Of a stretch of DNA of 21,809 nucleotides, positions 9,600 through 19,395 are shown piece after piece. The DNA comes from Glomus cerebriforme. Taxonomy: Eukaryota > Glomeromycota > Glomeromycetes > Glomerales > Glomeraceae. The stretch spans positions 120,262 through 142,070 of the forward strand of contig QKYT01000280.1 of the NCBI GenBank assembly GCA_003550305.1. Reading direction: 5' to 3'. Numbering within the stretch: position 1 is the first letter of the stretch; each line of letters begins with the position of its first letter. The notes below the pieces were generated by a model. It had not been told where the DNA came from, searched no databases, and was given only the letters and a program-made list of their open reading frames with translations. Made by a program: the position numbers and the translations under genes.

Positions 9600-9736
9600 T
9601 GCAATTGCAATTGCTTCTTTGACATCATTAGAATAAAATTTTATTTTGAGATCTCCTGTGACATTTTGATTGCATGTTAAGTTGAACCATCAAAAGTAGA
9701 TTTCGTAAAAAGATATAATTTTATAAAAAAAAATTT

Positions 9737-10130
9737 AGCCCGATCTTATTGGAAAAAAAGAATTATTGTCTTTTTTTCCTTTTCCATTTTTGGTAAGATT
9801 CAGGCTTATTAATTAATAAATAAAATGGCCTGATCTTACTGGAAAAAAAAAGAATTATTGTCTTTTTTTTTCCTTTCCATTTTCGGTAAGATTCTGACTT
9901 ATCAATTAATAAAAAAAATAAATAAATAAGCCCGATCTTACTAGAAAAAAAAAGAATTATTGTCATTTTTTTCCTTTTCATTTTTGCTAAGTTTTAGCTT
10001 ATTAATTAATAATAAAAAAAAATGGCTTGATCTTACCACAGAATCACAACCAATTCCATGGAAAAAAAATAATTTTTTTTTTCCTCCTTTTCCATTTTTG
10101 GTATTATTTGGGCTTATTTTAATAAAAAAA
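9737..10130. repeat. Minisatellite of four units, 90-102 bp each
   Basis: GATCTT marks the same point of each unit at 9742, 9832, 9934 and 10029 (spacings 90, 102 and 95). Each unit carries (A/T)GCCYGATCTTA near its start, a poly-A tract with AGAATTATTG, a T-rich tract with CCTTTTCCATTTTTGG, and CTTATTAATTAATAA. The fourth unit is the most diverged. Open frames here are repeat artefacts. It lies just before a Helitron-like terminus, which suggests it could be internal to that element. Confidence 0.75.
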
Positions 10131-10302
10131 ATCAGCGCTTATTGTGACACCATAGCATCCGATCCATTTTTTTTTTTTTACAATTTTAAAATTATTCTAA
10201 ACAATCCTAAACAAATAATAATATAAACCTAAAACTTATTTTTATTAAAATCATATTAATATATATTTATTTAATTAGCATACTTATATAATACAAATAA
10301 AA

Positions 10303-10350
10303 TTAACTATGGGGACGAAGTCCCCCTGCATGTGGCAAAATGCTAGTTAA
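10303..10350 (+). mobile_element. Helitron-like 3' terminus (candidate)
   Basis: GGGGACGAAGTCCCC (10311-10325) is a strong 6-bp GC stem with a 3-nt loop. It is followed 17 nt later by CTAG and then T (10343-10347), the order seen at Helitron 3' ends (hairpin, short spacer, CTRR, insertion before T). An outer dyad TTAACTA (10303-10309) / TAGTTAA (10344-10350) also encloses it, which favours a Helentron/Helitron2 type or an unrelated folded repeat. No Rep/helicase is present, so it would be non-autonomous. Its 5' end was not located. Confidence 0.35.
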
Positions 10351-10536
10351 TATTAAAAGTACAATTAAAATTTATACTAAACTATATTATTAAATTCACT
10401 AAAAATTAACATTTTCTTTCTTTTCTTTTCTGCAAATTTTTATGCTATTAATAGTTTGAGCATAATTCCAGTTGATAACAAACAACTATTAAAAACTTGT
10501 ATTCAAAAAGTGAAATTTACAAAAAAAAAGCAAAAA

Positions 10537-11440
10537 GAAATATTAGTAAAATATTTCTAAAGACAATTAGCAAAGGAAGTCTCTCATTTACTTAAAGTAT
10601 GGGTTTTAATTAACATTCATTTAAAAAAACAAATGAAAAATTCTGAAGGTATTTATCTTCAAAATGCATAATAATCCACTCTAAAAGCCTACAAAAGAAA
10701 AAAGAATGAAATATTAGTGTTTCGTTTAAAATCAAATAAAAAAATAAATTTTGAAGTGATATCTTTGAAATGGTGTCCAGTAGTCTCCAAGACTTAAAAA
10801 GAAAAAAATGAAAAAAGATGAATGTTGAATTATTACCTTTGAAATGGCATTCAAGAATTGTCCAAAAAGCTGTAGACTTACAAAAGAAAATTGAAATGTT
10901 AATTAATGTTTCATTTAAAATAAACAAAAAGAAACTGAAATTTTTGAAGTATTACCTTTGAAATTCATTTACCCCACCTACAAAACCTACAAAAGGAAAA
11001 AAATGAATACTATTAAACATTTTGTTTAAAATAAAACAAAAAAAAATGAATTTTGAAGTTAAATTTACCTTCGAAATCTGCCTTCAAAATTCGATTAGCC
11101 ATACCTGAAGCCTAAAAAATGAAACATTAGTAAACCATTTCATCTTAAAAAACAAAAAAAATCTGAACATTTTGAAGTTTCCTTCAAAATCTCGTTTACC
11201 CAAATCTGAAACCTACAAAAAAAATGAATATTAGTAAAACATTTCATTTTAATAAAAACAAACCAAAAAAAAAATGAAAATTTCAAAGTTATTTACCTCC
11301 AAAATTATGTCTAGAGAACTTCAAAACTTAAAAATAAAAAAAAGCAAATGTTAGTTAACATTTCGCTTAAAAAATAAAACAAAAAAAAATTTTTTCAATG
11401 GTATTTATTTTTACCTTTGAAATCCATTCTCTGAACCTAA
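10537..11440 (-). repeat. Tandem array B: seven to eight splice-like units, inverted relative to array A
   Basis: Diverged units of about 106-119 bp are marked by GAAATATTAGTAAAATATTTC-type palindromes starting near 10537, 10708, 10893, 11005, 11121, 11226 and 11345. Read on the minus strand, each has a T-rich tract ending in TAG or AAG, a core of 30-43 nt, and usually AAAG|GTAA (plus-strand TTACCTTTGAAAT near 10836, 10951 and 11412; variants elsewhere). Core lengths are not multiples of three and differ, so this is not a coding repeat. Plan and palindrome match array A on the plus strand. This is either a satellite or serial copies of an intron plus microexon. Confidence 0.6.
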
Positions 11441-11732
11441 TTATAGTAACTCCTTTCAACTATTGATTGCCAGAATATTGATAATACTTGTCGTAATTGT
11501 TTTGGTTTAAAATTACTGTTTAAAGAAAATATCGAAAAATATAACACATACTACATTGGTTAGCACATGAATTCAAACTGAGTTATAATAATAATCGTTC
11601 TCTAATGTTCTCGGTTTTCTTCATAGAAAAATTTTGCACGTTTTGATCAAACTTTAATCAAAATTAGTTAGATCATAATTTTTTGTCGGTATAATTCCGA
11701 TTTATTTCCGATTGATTGTAAAATGTTTTAAC

Positions 11733-11887
11733 CTTTTATAAAAAAAATATATTTTTTTTATTGTACTAACGCCAACACTTGTACACTTGTACAATTGTAC
11801 CAGATATAGAAACAATGACCAGGTAAATCATTTATTGTTTAAATCGGAAAAAAGTTTAAAAAAGAAAACTTTCTTTTTTAATTTCAG
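11733..11887 (+). promoter_or_regulatory. Promoter and probable 5'-UTR intron of the GTPase gene
   Basis: TTTTATAAA near 11733 is a TATA-like element. A likely 65-bp leader intron runs from AG|GTAAAT (donor at 11823) to TTTAATTTCAG (acceptor ending 11887). Joining its sides creates a 14-codon upstream frame from ATG 11815. TTGTAC/GTACAA repeats at about 11777-11800 may be regulatory. All of this is inferred from sequence signals. Confidence 0.35.
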
Positions 11888-11949
11888 TTCTGAATTATTG
11901 GTTAGGAATAATTTATTATTATAAAAAAAAAACATTTTGACATTAAAAA

Positions 11950-13906
11950 ATGTATAATTATGATTATTATTATGACGAGGACGATGGAAATAAATTTGGA
12001 GAAGGTATACCTTATCGTAAAGGAAAAGCAATCCAACTCGTCAAATATGAAAATGGAGAAATTATATTAAATAAAAAATCTCTTGAAACAATTCAAAATA
12101 TTGAAGAACCTGTCGCAATAATTTCAGTTGGTAATTATAATTGCTTTAATTATATACTATTTGTTTTTAAAAATAATTTTTTTAATATATTTTTATTATA
12201 CTTGATATAATAAGTCGGATCTTATCGTAGAGGAAAATCGTATTTTGCGAATGTCCTTCATGGAAGACATGATGGTTTCGAACTTGATTCCAAAGTAGAT
12301 AGTTGTACTAAAGAGATTTTTATGTGGGATACACCATTTGTTCATAACGATTGTAGAGTCATAGTATTAGACTGTGAAGGAATTGACGACCCAAAACAAG
12401 ATGAAGTTTGGGCAATGAAATTATTTATATTATGTCTTGCAATTTCTTCTACTTTCGTTTATAATATTAATGGAATTGTAGGTCAAGATGATNTTGGAAA
12501 ATTATATACGATGACAGATTTAAGTAAATTNTTGACAAATANTGAAGATGATGAAAAAGATTATTTACCAAGACTTGTCGTATTATTGAGAGATTTTGTA
12601 TTAGAAGATCCTGATGATTTTAGAGAGTATTTTTTGGAAAAATTAAATCAAGTTGATTCTGATTGTTAGTATATATATATATAATATATNTTTTATTTTA
12701 TTTATNCATAAAATTNATCTTTGTAATTATTTATTTTTATTTAGCTGCAGCTGGAATTACAAATCATTTTAAAGATTTTGATGTCTACGCTTTACCTGTT
12801 CGTAATTTAATTTTTTTTTTTAATTATTATTTTAATTATTATTTTATTTAATCTCTCTCACATTTAATTTTCTTTTTTATTAGCATCCGGGATGTAAAAA
12901 AAAAGTTCTTCATGAATTAGAAAAAATTAAAACATCTCAACTCGATCCTGAATTCATTTCTAAAATGTCATACGCAGTATCCGAAATTTATGATACAATT
13001 TCTCCAAAAAAAATCAATTCCAAATCATTAACTGGTATCTCATTTTCCAAATTTTTAAAAGATTGTATAAAACATATGAACGCGAATACTTCCACTTTAA
13101 ACAAATTATCATTACCTACTCAATATACTTCTCTTATTAATTTTATGTCAAAATTAGCTATAGATGTAGGATTTACTTATTATTCTACTATGATGACCAT
13201 TAAATCTATAGATGNTTTTCCTTTAGATTGGGATCANTTTAAAGATGAACATGTTATGATATTATCTAATTCTGAATTTTTATTTACTGAGAAATTAATT
13301 GGAAGTTATTCTCAAACTTTGGATACTAGAAACCAATTTTATCAATTGATTGAGGAGGAAAAACATAATTTTATTAAAAAAAATTCTGAATCTTTAAAGA
13401 ATCATAATTTAAATTTAGCCAACGATTTATGGCATTTTCATGTTAAACCGGATTTAATTGCTGATTCTCTTTGTGAGGTAAATGATAAATTTTTTTATTT
13501 GTTCATTTTTAATATAATTTTTTAAGTAAAAAATTAATTAATTTATTTATTATTATTATTATTATTATTTTAGGATCATAATGTATTCTATAACGCACTA
13601 AATACGTTTATGCAAGAATATACAGATGAATCAATTAATTGTCCGGAGGCAAAGGAAATTTATGAACAATTTATAGATCAAGAAATGGAAGCTGCAATAA
13701 TGACATTAGATTCAATGTTTGAATTAAGAGATGCTACTGAGTCTGTTAAAAAAGCTCATCAAGAATTAATTGATCAAATTAATCAATCTCAAGAAAGACT
13801 TAACCAATTATTAATAGAAAATAATCAAGATGAATATGAATTTTACGAACAAATTGATGAATTGGTTTCAAAAATTGAAAATNTTCAACTTCAATTAAAT
13901 AATTAA
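11950..13906 (+). CDS. Guanylate-binding-protein-like large GTPase, five exons
   Basis: This is a dynamin-related GTPase of the GBP/atlastin/RHD3 group, which hydrolyses GTP and oligomerises. Exons: 11950-12130, 12215-12664, 12745-12797, 12884-13477 and 13574-13906, giving about 536 residues. TAA 11944-11946 lies in frame just upstream of the ATG, fixing the start. G1 is GSYRRGKS (62-69), G2 Thr92 (SCTKEIFMW), G3 DCEG (113-116) and G4 the GBP-type RD at 186-187 (LLRDF). ISSTFVYNINGIVGQD and the atlastin/GBP-like LPHPG follow. The rest is helical and ends in a coiled coil (about 480-536). I see no transmembrane pair, amphipathic anchor or CaaX box, so it is probably soluble and GBP-like, not an ER atlastin. 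Intron 1 (84 bp, phase 1) interrupts the gene just before the P-loop. Introns 2 and 3 use GTTAGT and GTTCGT donors, and intron 4 contains a TTA repeat. Nine N bases lie in the locus. Confidence 0.88.
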
Positions 13907-14632
13907 ATACTAGTTATTTTTAATATTTTGATTTTGTGATTAATATTTATTATCTAGAATATATTTTATACCTATAATTAAAATAATAGAAAAATACTTT
14001 TATCTAGCGGTAGTAAACTTACAAATTATTGTTTCATTTTCCAAATGTTATTGCTATTACAACATTTTCAATATGATTAAGTCCATATGTAATAAATATT
14101 TTATTAATAATACAGTACATAATTTTACTAGTATTACAAGTACGTAAAAAAATCATTTTATCATATTTATTAATGGGTTTGTTAAAAAAAAAAAAATAAC
14201 TAATAGATTTATAAAATCAAGCCTTCTAAAGAATACTATTTAAAATATTTCCACATATAATCCATATGATTTGTATTCTTAAAACCTATAAAAAATTTCC
14301 TTCGCATGAAACAGTTACAGTATGTAAACAGTTGTTTCCTTGTACAATGTACAAACATAAATTTTCTGCTAACTTTTATTGATAATTAAACTTGAAAATG
14401 ACAAGAGGACATTCATTTAAAAAATATGAACTAATGTAAAAGACGTTAAATAATTTTCTCACATTTTGGACAAAAAACTTGATTATGATATAATAAAAAA
14501 CAACTGTCCGATATCTGATTGTTATTAGATAATCATTAAGTTGATGATGCAATATAATATCGAGTCATTTTTGTTTTTGACTACTGTAATAAACTTGATC
14601 ATGTATAATTTTGACTCAATCAAAAAAAAGAA
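13907..14632. other. Intergenic, no gene seen
   Basis: This is the 3' flank of the GTPase gene and AT-rich spacer without coding frames. A dyad TTGTACA/TGTACAA sits at about 14340-14354, echoing the GTAC motifs upstream of the GTPase gene. Confidence 0.5.
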
Positions 14633-14643
14633 TATATAAATAG
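14633..14643 (+). promoter_or_regulatory. TATA box (TATATAAATAG)
   Basis: A canonical TATATAAATAG stands 25-35 bp before the GGTACTGTATC stretch where transcription could start. No protein frame follows, but consensus splice donors appear at 14951 and 15053, suggesting a spliced non-coding or decayed transcript. Confidence 0.4.
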
Positions 14644-14924
14644 AGGTACTGTATCAAATACTCTGAATCTTTTCTTAAGCTCCTTCGAAACCACTTATAT
14701 ATTTAACCTCAACTGCTTTTTCATTACCTTACTAGCTTCTCTTAATTTTTTTTAAAAAAATTTAAATATTAAAATCAAATAACAAATAATCTTAAATACA
14801 CTATTTAACCACATTAAAAAAGAGAATAATGGCCACTCTTTAACCTAGACATATTGCACACTGCATAATTTTATTTGAATAATATTAATATTTATTGTTT
14901 TTTTATAGTTTTTGCCACAATAAA

Positions 14925-15058
14925 ATCAAATGGAGATTGTTTTCTAATTGGTAAGTTAAATCAGCATTTGCATAATCTCTATATAATTTGCATTTCATAT
15001 TTTTAGATTTGTAAATTGTAGTTCTGGATTTCAATGTGCTTTTAGTAAATAGGTAAGT
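14925..15058 (+). other. Exon-intron-like block with two GTAAGT donors
   Basis: CTAATTG|GTAAGT (donor 14951) is followed by a 56-bp AT-rich segment ending in TTTTTAG (15006), a 46-nt segment, and AATAG|GTAAGT (donor 15053). An alternative acceptor TTGTAG ends at 15021. With the alternative acceptor the frame reads SNGDCFLIVLDFNVLLVNR through the junction, but no family is recognised and the frame is short. It may be a non-coding RNA exon or gene debris. Confidence 0.25.
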
Positions 15059-15084
15059 ATCTCCCTATATTCTACCACTTAGAA

Positions 15085-15245
15085 TAGTTTCTACCTTTAC
15101 CCGAAGTATAGTGGCAGTAGGGTAAAAAGGGGGCCTCCCACCAGGCTAGTTTTGCAACTGTAGACGACCTTGGTTCGTTGGAAACGTGACGAACCCATAG
15201 CATATGCCCATGTCTCCCGGCTGGTCTTGAAGGTTGCAGCTTATT
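15085..15245 (+). repeat. GC-rich repeat or SINE-like/non-coding RNA candidate
   Basis: An island of much higher GC than its surroundings. TGGCAGTAGGG (15112-15122) is one base off the Pol III A-box consensus, and GGTTCGTTGGA (15172-15182) begins like a B box but diverges at its end. GGTTCGT and ACGAACC (15172-15178, 15189-15195) form a perfect 7-bp stem. Two plus-strand frames are almost open here, each broken by one stop (TGA or TAG), so a decayed coding repeat is also possible. An AT-rich tail follows. The stretch feels like a dispersed AM-fungal repeat, but I cannot confirm its copy number. Confidence 0.4.
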
Positions 15246-15506
15246 TATGATTTAAATTAAATTGTTAGATGAATTATCGATTGAAATTTTCCTGTAGATC
15301 ACATATAACGAAAAAGATATGATGAATTAAGGTGAGCATTGAAATTTACTTTTTTTTCTTCCCTTTGTCATTTTAGTAGTGTGTATTTATCTGGGTTAAA
15401 GAAGCACAAATATGTTAATTGTACTTATAAAAACAATTTATTAATCAATAAAGTATCGAATAATGTTTTCAATATATTTTTTTATCAAATCTATATATTT
15501 TTATTT

Positions 15507-15535
15507 GCGCGGGCGGGGTGACATTTTGTCACTAG
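15507..15535 (+). repeat. GC-rich hairpin ending in CTAG
   Basis: GCGCGGGCGGG is followed by GTGAC (15518-15522), a 5-nt loop, GTCAC (15528-15532) and an overlapping CTAG (15532-15535). The compact GC patch in AT-rich DNA looks like a transposable-element terminus. The hairpin touches CTAG with no spacer, so it is not a typical Helitron end. Confidence 0.35.
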
Positions 15536-15714
15536 ATGATTAAATTTCTATTATAATTTTCTCATTTTGACATAATTGAAAATTTGCCTACATCATAGTT
15601 TTCAATATTATCGCCTAAAGTTGATACTTATAGTATAGGTTACAATACATTAATGGATATGATGTTATTCTGAAAATTTTTACATACAGTCAAGCATAAA
15701 TCCTAGTCTACAAA

Positions 15715-16163
15715 ACTTGTTGATGTGAGGCAGAATTATAATCCCGGCCAGAATCATGAAAATTTCCAAATAAGGAAAATGCGTAATGATGTAACTCGTG
15801 CCAAATTCATAGTGCTGGCCCGAGAATCAATTTGCTAACGGCCCTTCACAATCATAATTCATAATTATTCATGTTTCTCAATAATTACTCAATTATCATA
15901 ATGTCTCAATAATTCTCAAAATTCTCAATGATTCCTCACGATTTCTCACTAATTACTCATAGAATTCTCAACATTTTTTATCATAATTCTCAATATAAAT
16001 TTCTAAAAATTTATTTATAATTATGGCCAGTACTATGGATTTGGCCCAAATTACGGTAGTTATACAGAAAAATTTCATAATTCAGATGCACAAATCGGTT
16101 GCAACCGGTTTGTATAAGCGAATTGGACCCAGTTTTCAAAAACACAACCGGTTCTAACCTCTA
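15715..16163 (+). mobile_element. hAT-like MITE, copy 2
   Basis: Inverted relative of 8495-9067. It has GGCCAGAATCATGA near 15742, CCAAATTCATAGTGCTGG near 15809, TCTCAATAATT units in the core, GGCCAGTACTATGGATTTGG near 16025, subterminal AACCGG motifs at 16097-16151, and the terminus CTAACCTCTA at 16163 (TAGAGGTTAG reading inward). The left outer part is missing compared with copy 1's right end. No target duplication is evident and no protein is encoded. Confidence 0.6.
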
Positions 16164-16641
16164 ATTCACGGAATTTTTCAAATTATGGAAATTATTCAGA
16201 AATTAATATTATTATTATATATCAACCCAAACGCTCAGATTTTGTTTTTAAAGAATAAAAAGGCAAATGATAAAAATAAATCCTTTAATATTTGTTAGGC
16301 TTCTCAAATTTTATCACATGAAATACTGTATGTTTGATATGGTTTTTATTGTTGATTATTTTACGATTCTAGGATAAGGCTTAAGTCGTATTACTATTGA
16401 AAATACTTATAATTTAGAATTTGAGAAATTTAATAATATTTAAATAGTATTTAAATAACTTTTAAAATGATTTGCTCAATTACAAACTGTTTTATTTATG
16501 TAAAATAAAAATTTACATGTACTCTATAATCAGTGTTGAACAAAATTATACTATATAATATTAAATAAAAGAATAAAAAATTTTTTTGTGTTGTAAATTA
16601 ACTTCAAAAGTACTTGATATTTCATTATCTTTCTAACTACT
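16164..16641. other. 3' flank of the kinase gene, no gene seen
   Basis: AT-rich sequence with no coding frame, holding the 3' untranslated region of the minus-strand kinase. A small tandem TATTTAAATA duplication occurs near 16437-16458. Confidence 0.5.
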
Positions 16642-19307
16642 TTATATGTTATCACTCTGATTGGTTGAAATATTACTTGATTTTACATTAAAAGCATCAA
16701 ATAAGTCTAAAAAATCAACATTATTACTTTCAGGGATATCTACAAGAATATAAATCATTTTTTATTAATTTTATATAATAATTTGAAACAAATAACAAAT
16801 AATTTATAACAATAAGATCACCTGTTGTTTGTACTCTTGAAGATACAAATTCCTCTTGATTTTGACAATTCTCAGGGTTTGGCAAATTTGTTAAATCTAA
16901 AGGCTGACTGGTATATGTTGCTTGAGAATGTGATATTAATTGCAATTTTAATGAATTTGTTGTTTTTGTCTCAGTAAAATTATATGATGATTTTATAAGT
17001 TTTTCAAATTGCTCTGTAAATTCAATTTTTTCATGTTCTATTTCTAGCTCATTATGTATACCCTTTTCATTCTTTGTATACATAAAATCTTTTATTAAAG
17101 TTTCAATTTTATAAGAATCTGGTCGATTTTTTGGATCTGCATCCCAACATTTTTGAATTATATCTCTTAGAAAATTTGGAGTTTCATTGCTTATCATAGG
17201 ACGTTTACCACGACAAATATCCATTGCAAGATAATAATCATGTGATTCCTTATTAAACGGAGGAATTATAGAAATGATTTCATTAATAATGATACCCAAT
17301 GAATATATGTCAGATGCCATAGTATATGGTGCACCACGTAATATTTCAGGTGCCATATATGACATTACTCCATAATTCTTTAAATTTGACGTCTCATTTG
17401 CTGGTCTACATAATCCAAAATCACTAATACATGTCGATTCAGTATCAGGATGAAGATCAAAATATAATAATTCATTAACTAAAATATTACCTATATGAAG
17501 ATCTTTATGAATGAAACCACATTCATGAACTATTCGAAGACCTGTGCAAATACATTGTATAATAATTAATTTCATTTTCCATGTCAGTAAACTATAATTC
17601 TGATTTAAATAAGATCGTAAACCACACTTCTTTAACTCATATACCAATGCGTAATTAAAAGTATTAGGTTCTTTTGTGATTCCATATATTTTTATTGTAC
17701 CACTAAATGTATAAATTTTTTTCAAGCTTTTGATCTAAAAATTATAGAATAATAAATAAATGAATTATTATTTTACAATTTATTTATAACAATTTTTTTT
17801 TACATACCTCATTTAAAAAATCTTCACTTATATCTGATGAATCATTAAATACTTTTAAAGCAACATTAAGTGATGGTTCTCTTTTCCAATTATTAGTTTC
17901 TTGATTCCAATTTTCAATATTTCCATCCATCCAAATAGCGGAATATACTTTAGCAAAACCCCCTTTGGCTATATATTTAATATCTTTAAGACTATTAAAT
18001 GGGATCCATTCTAATAAATCATTTTCATCTTTAGCTGAAAGTTGACTATCTTGTATGAATTCATCAATAGTTTTATTGCCACTGGTCCAATTGTTAAAAT
18101 CCTGTTGAAGTCGTTTTGAATTGCAAGAAGTACATCCATAAAAGTCTGGCATTATTTTAAGACAATTGTTGCATTTTCCAAAAAACATACGTTCACTTAC
18201 ATTTCGTATATATGTTTTATTAAAATGATCTAAGTCATTAAATTTAAGTGATTCGCCGATAGCTTCCATATTATTAATAACTTCTTTATCATTACAGTAT
18301 TCACAAAAAAGTAAAGAGATATCAATTTTTCGATTACATTTGTCACATAATATAACATTATAATCTCTGAATTTCTTTTCTCTTTCATCATAATCCAAAT
18401 CATAATCTGATGCTTTAATAAACGCAATACTATTTTTTTTATTAAATCCACAATTTGAACACTTATTATGTCCCATATATATTTCCCAACAACCTCTACA
18501 CCTTCCATATCGCATACGATTTTTCTCCTCATTATCAGTTTCTTTATCATAGCAATTTTTACAATACCTCCCTTTTTTTATAATATGATCACACTTTTCA
18601 CATATTAAAGTATCATAATCTTTAAATCTCACTTCTCTCTCATCTTTATCTAGATCATAATATAAAATCATAACATTATTTTTCTTGTCATCAACTTCAT
18701 TAACCTCATAATTTAAAAATCTACGAGATGTACAACAATTAGGTCCCGCACAAACTTGAAGACATTCTTTACATTTTCCAAACCACATACGATTTCTTTC
18801 TTCATTATTAGTTTCTTTATCATAACAATATTTACAATAAAATAAATATTTATCAAATTTTTTATCACATTTTTCACATAAAATAATATCATAATCCTTG
18901 AATTTTGTTTTCCTTTCACTTTCATCCAAATCATAATCAGATACTTTAAAAACTGCTGTAACACCCTGATTTTTAATATCACTAATTTTCTTATTATATT
19001 GAAATCCACAAGATGAACAACAATTAGGTCCCGTACATGCTTGAGAACATTCTTTACATTTTCCAAACCACATTCGATTTCTTTCTTCTTTATTAGTTTC
19101 TTTATTATAACAATTCAAACATCTAAACCAAAATTTATCAATTTTTTGATCACATTTTTCACATACAATAACATCATAATTCTCAAATTTTGCTTTTCTT
19201 TCATCCCTATCAAAATCATAATCTGAAGTCTTAAAAATTATGACATTTTGTTTTTTATCATCAAGTCCATCATCATTTTCTTTATCGTTATTATTTTCTT
19301 GTATCAT
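16642..19307 (-). CDS. TKL-type protein kinase with four N-terminal Cys-rich repeats
   Basis: Probable cytosolic signalling kinase of the expanded AM-fungal TKL group. Exons: 19307-17808, 17734-16822 and 16739-16642, giving about 836 residues; introns of 73 and 82 bp are in phases 0 and 1. Residues 22-397 form four repeats (about 22-105, 118-200, 211-290, 293-397), each with an acidic SDYDxDxxER start and Cys pairs such as CEKC, CLNC, CKEC and CxxC, probably zinc-binding. Repeat 2 lost the last pair (TSRRF for SSCGF), repeat 3 lacks the leading SD, and repeat 4 has a 30-residue insertion. A WTSGN..IDEFIQ linker (407-419) follows. Kinase motifs: AKGGFAKVY (447-455), Lys485 (VALKV), HKDLHIGN (576-583), DFG (605-607), APE (628-630) and the SDIYSLG segment. 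HRD Arg is Lys and the third glycine of the loop is Ala, but catalytic residues remain. A low-complexity tail follows. Confidence 0.85.
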
Positions 19308-19380
19308 TATTTTATTTTTTTTTTTTTTGAACTGATATAATAATGTTATACGTAAATAATAAGAGTTTATTTAATTAAGT

Positions 19381-19395
19381 TTTTATATAAATATT
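19381..19395 (-). promoter_or_regulatory. TATA-like element of the Cys-rich kinase gene
   Basis: On the minus strand the stretch reads ATATTTATATAAAA, about 75-85 bp upstream of the kinase ATG at 19307. Placement fits a core promoter; no other signal supports it. Confidence 0.35.

Noticed and set aside
9498..9680. 60-codon frame after the BACK fragment, tested as a spliced continuation
   Set aside because: The donor/acceptor pair GTAAGG..TTTAG keeps the frame, but the product does not resemble TLDc and runs through the palindrome.
9763..10226. Open frames of 72 and 88 codons on opposite strands
   Set aside because: They are translations of the 90-102-bp minisatellite; poly-A/T tracts give Lys/Phe-rich frames by chance.
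10610..10927. 105-codon minus-strand frame
   Set aside because: It lies inside tandem array B and repeats FILNETLI-type words because the DNA repeats; it crosses the splice-like borders.
12663..12851. Separate 62-codon frame within the GTPase gene
   Set aside because: It is intron 2, exon 3 and intron 3 read through; splicing explains the conserved part.
15172..15195. tRNA gene suggested by GGTTCG
   Set aside because: No acceptor stem, anticodon arm or proper B box; only a hairpin around the motif.
15339..15521. 60-codon plus-strand frame
   Set aside because: Ends inside the GC-rich hairpin and has only Phe/Asn/Lys-rich content.
18230..19226. Three other frames of 61-117 codons over the Cys-rich kinase
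   Set aside because: They are shadow frames of the real coding exon, which explains their apparent internal repeats.
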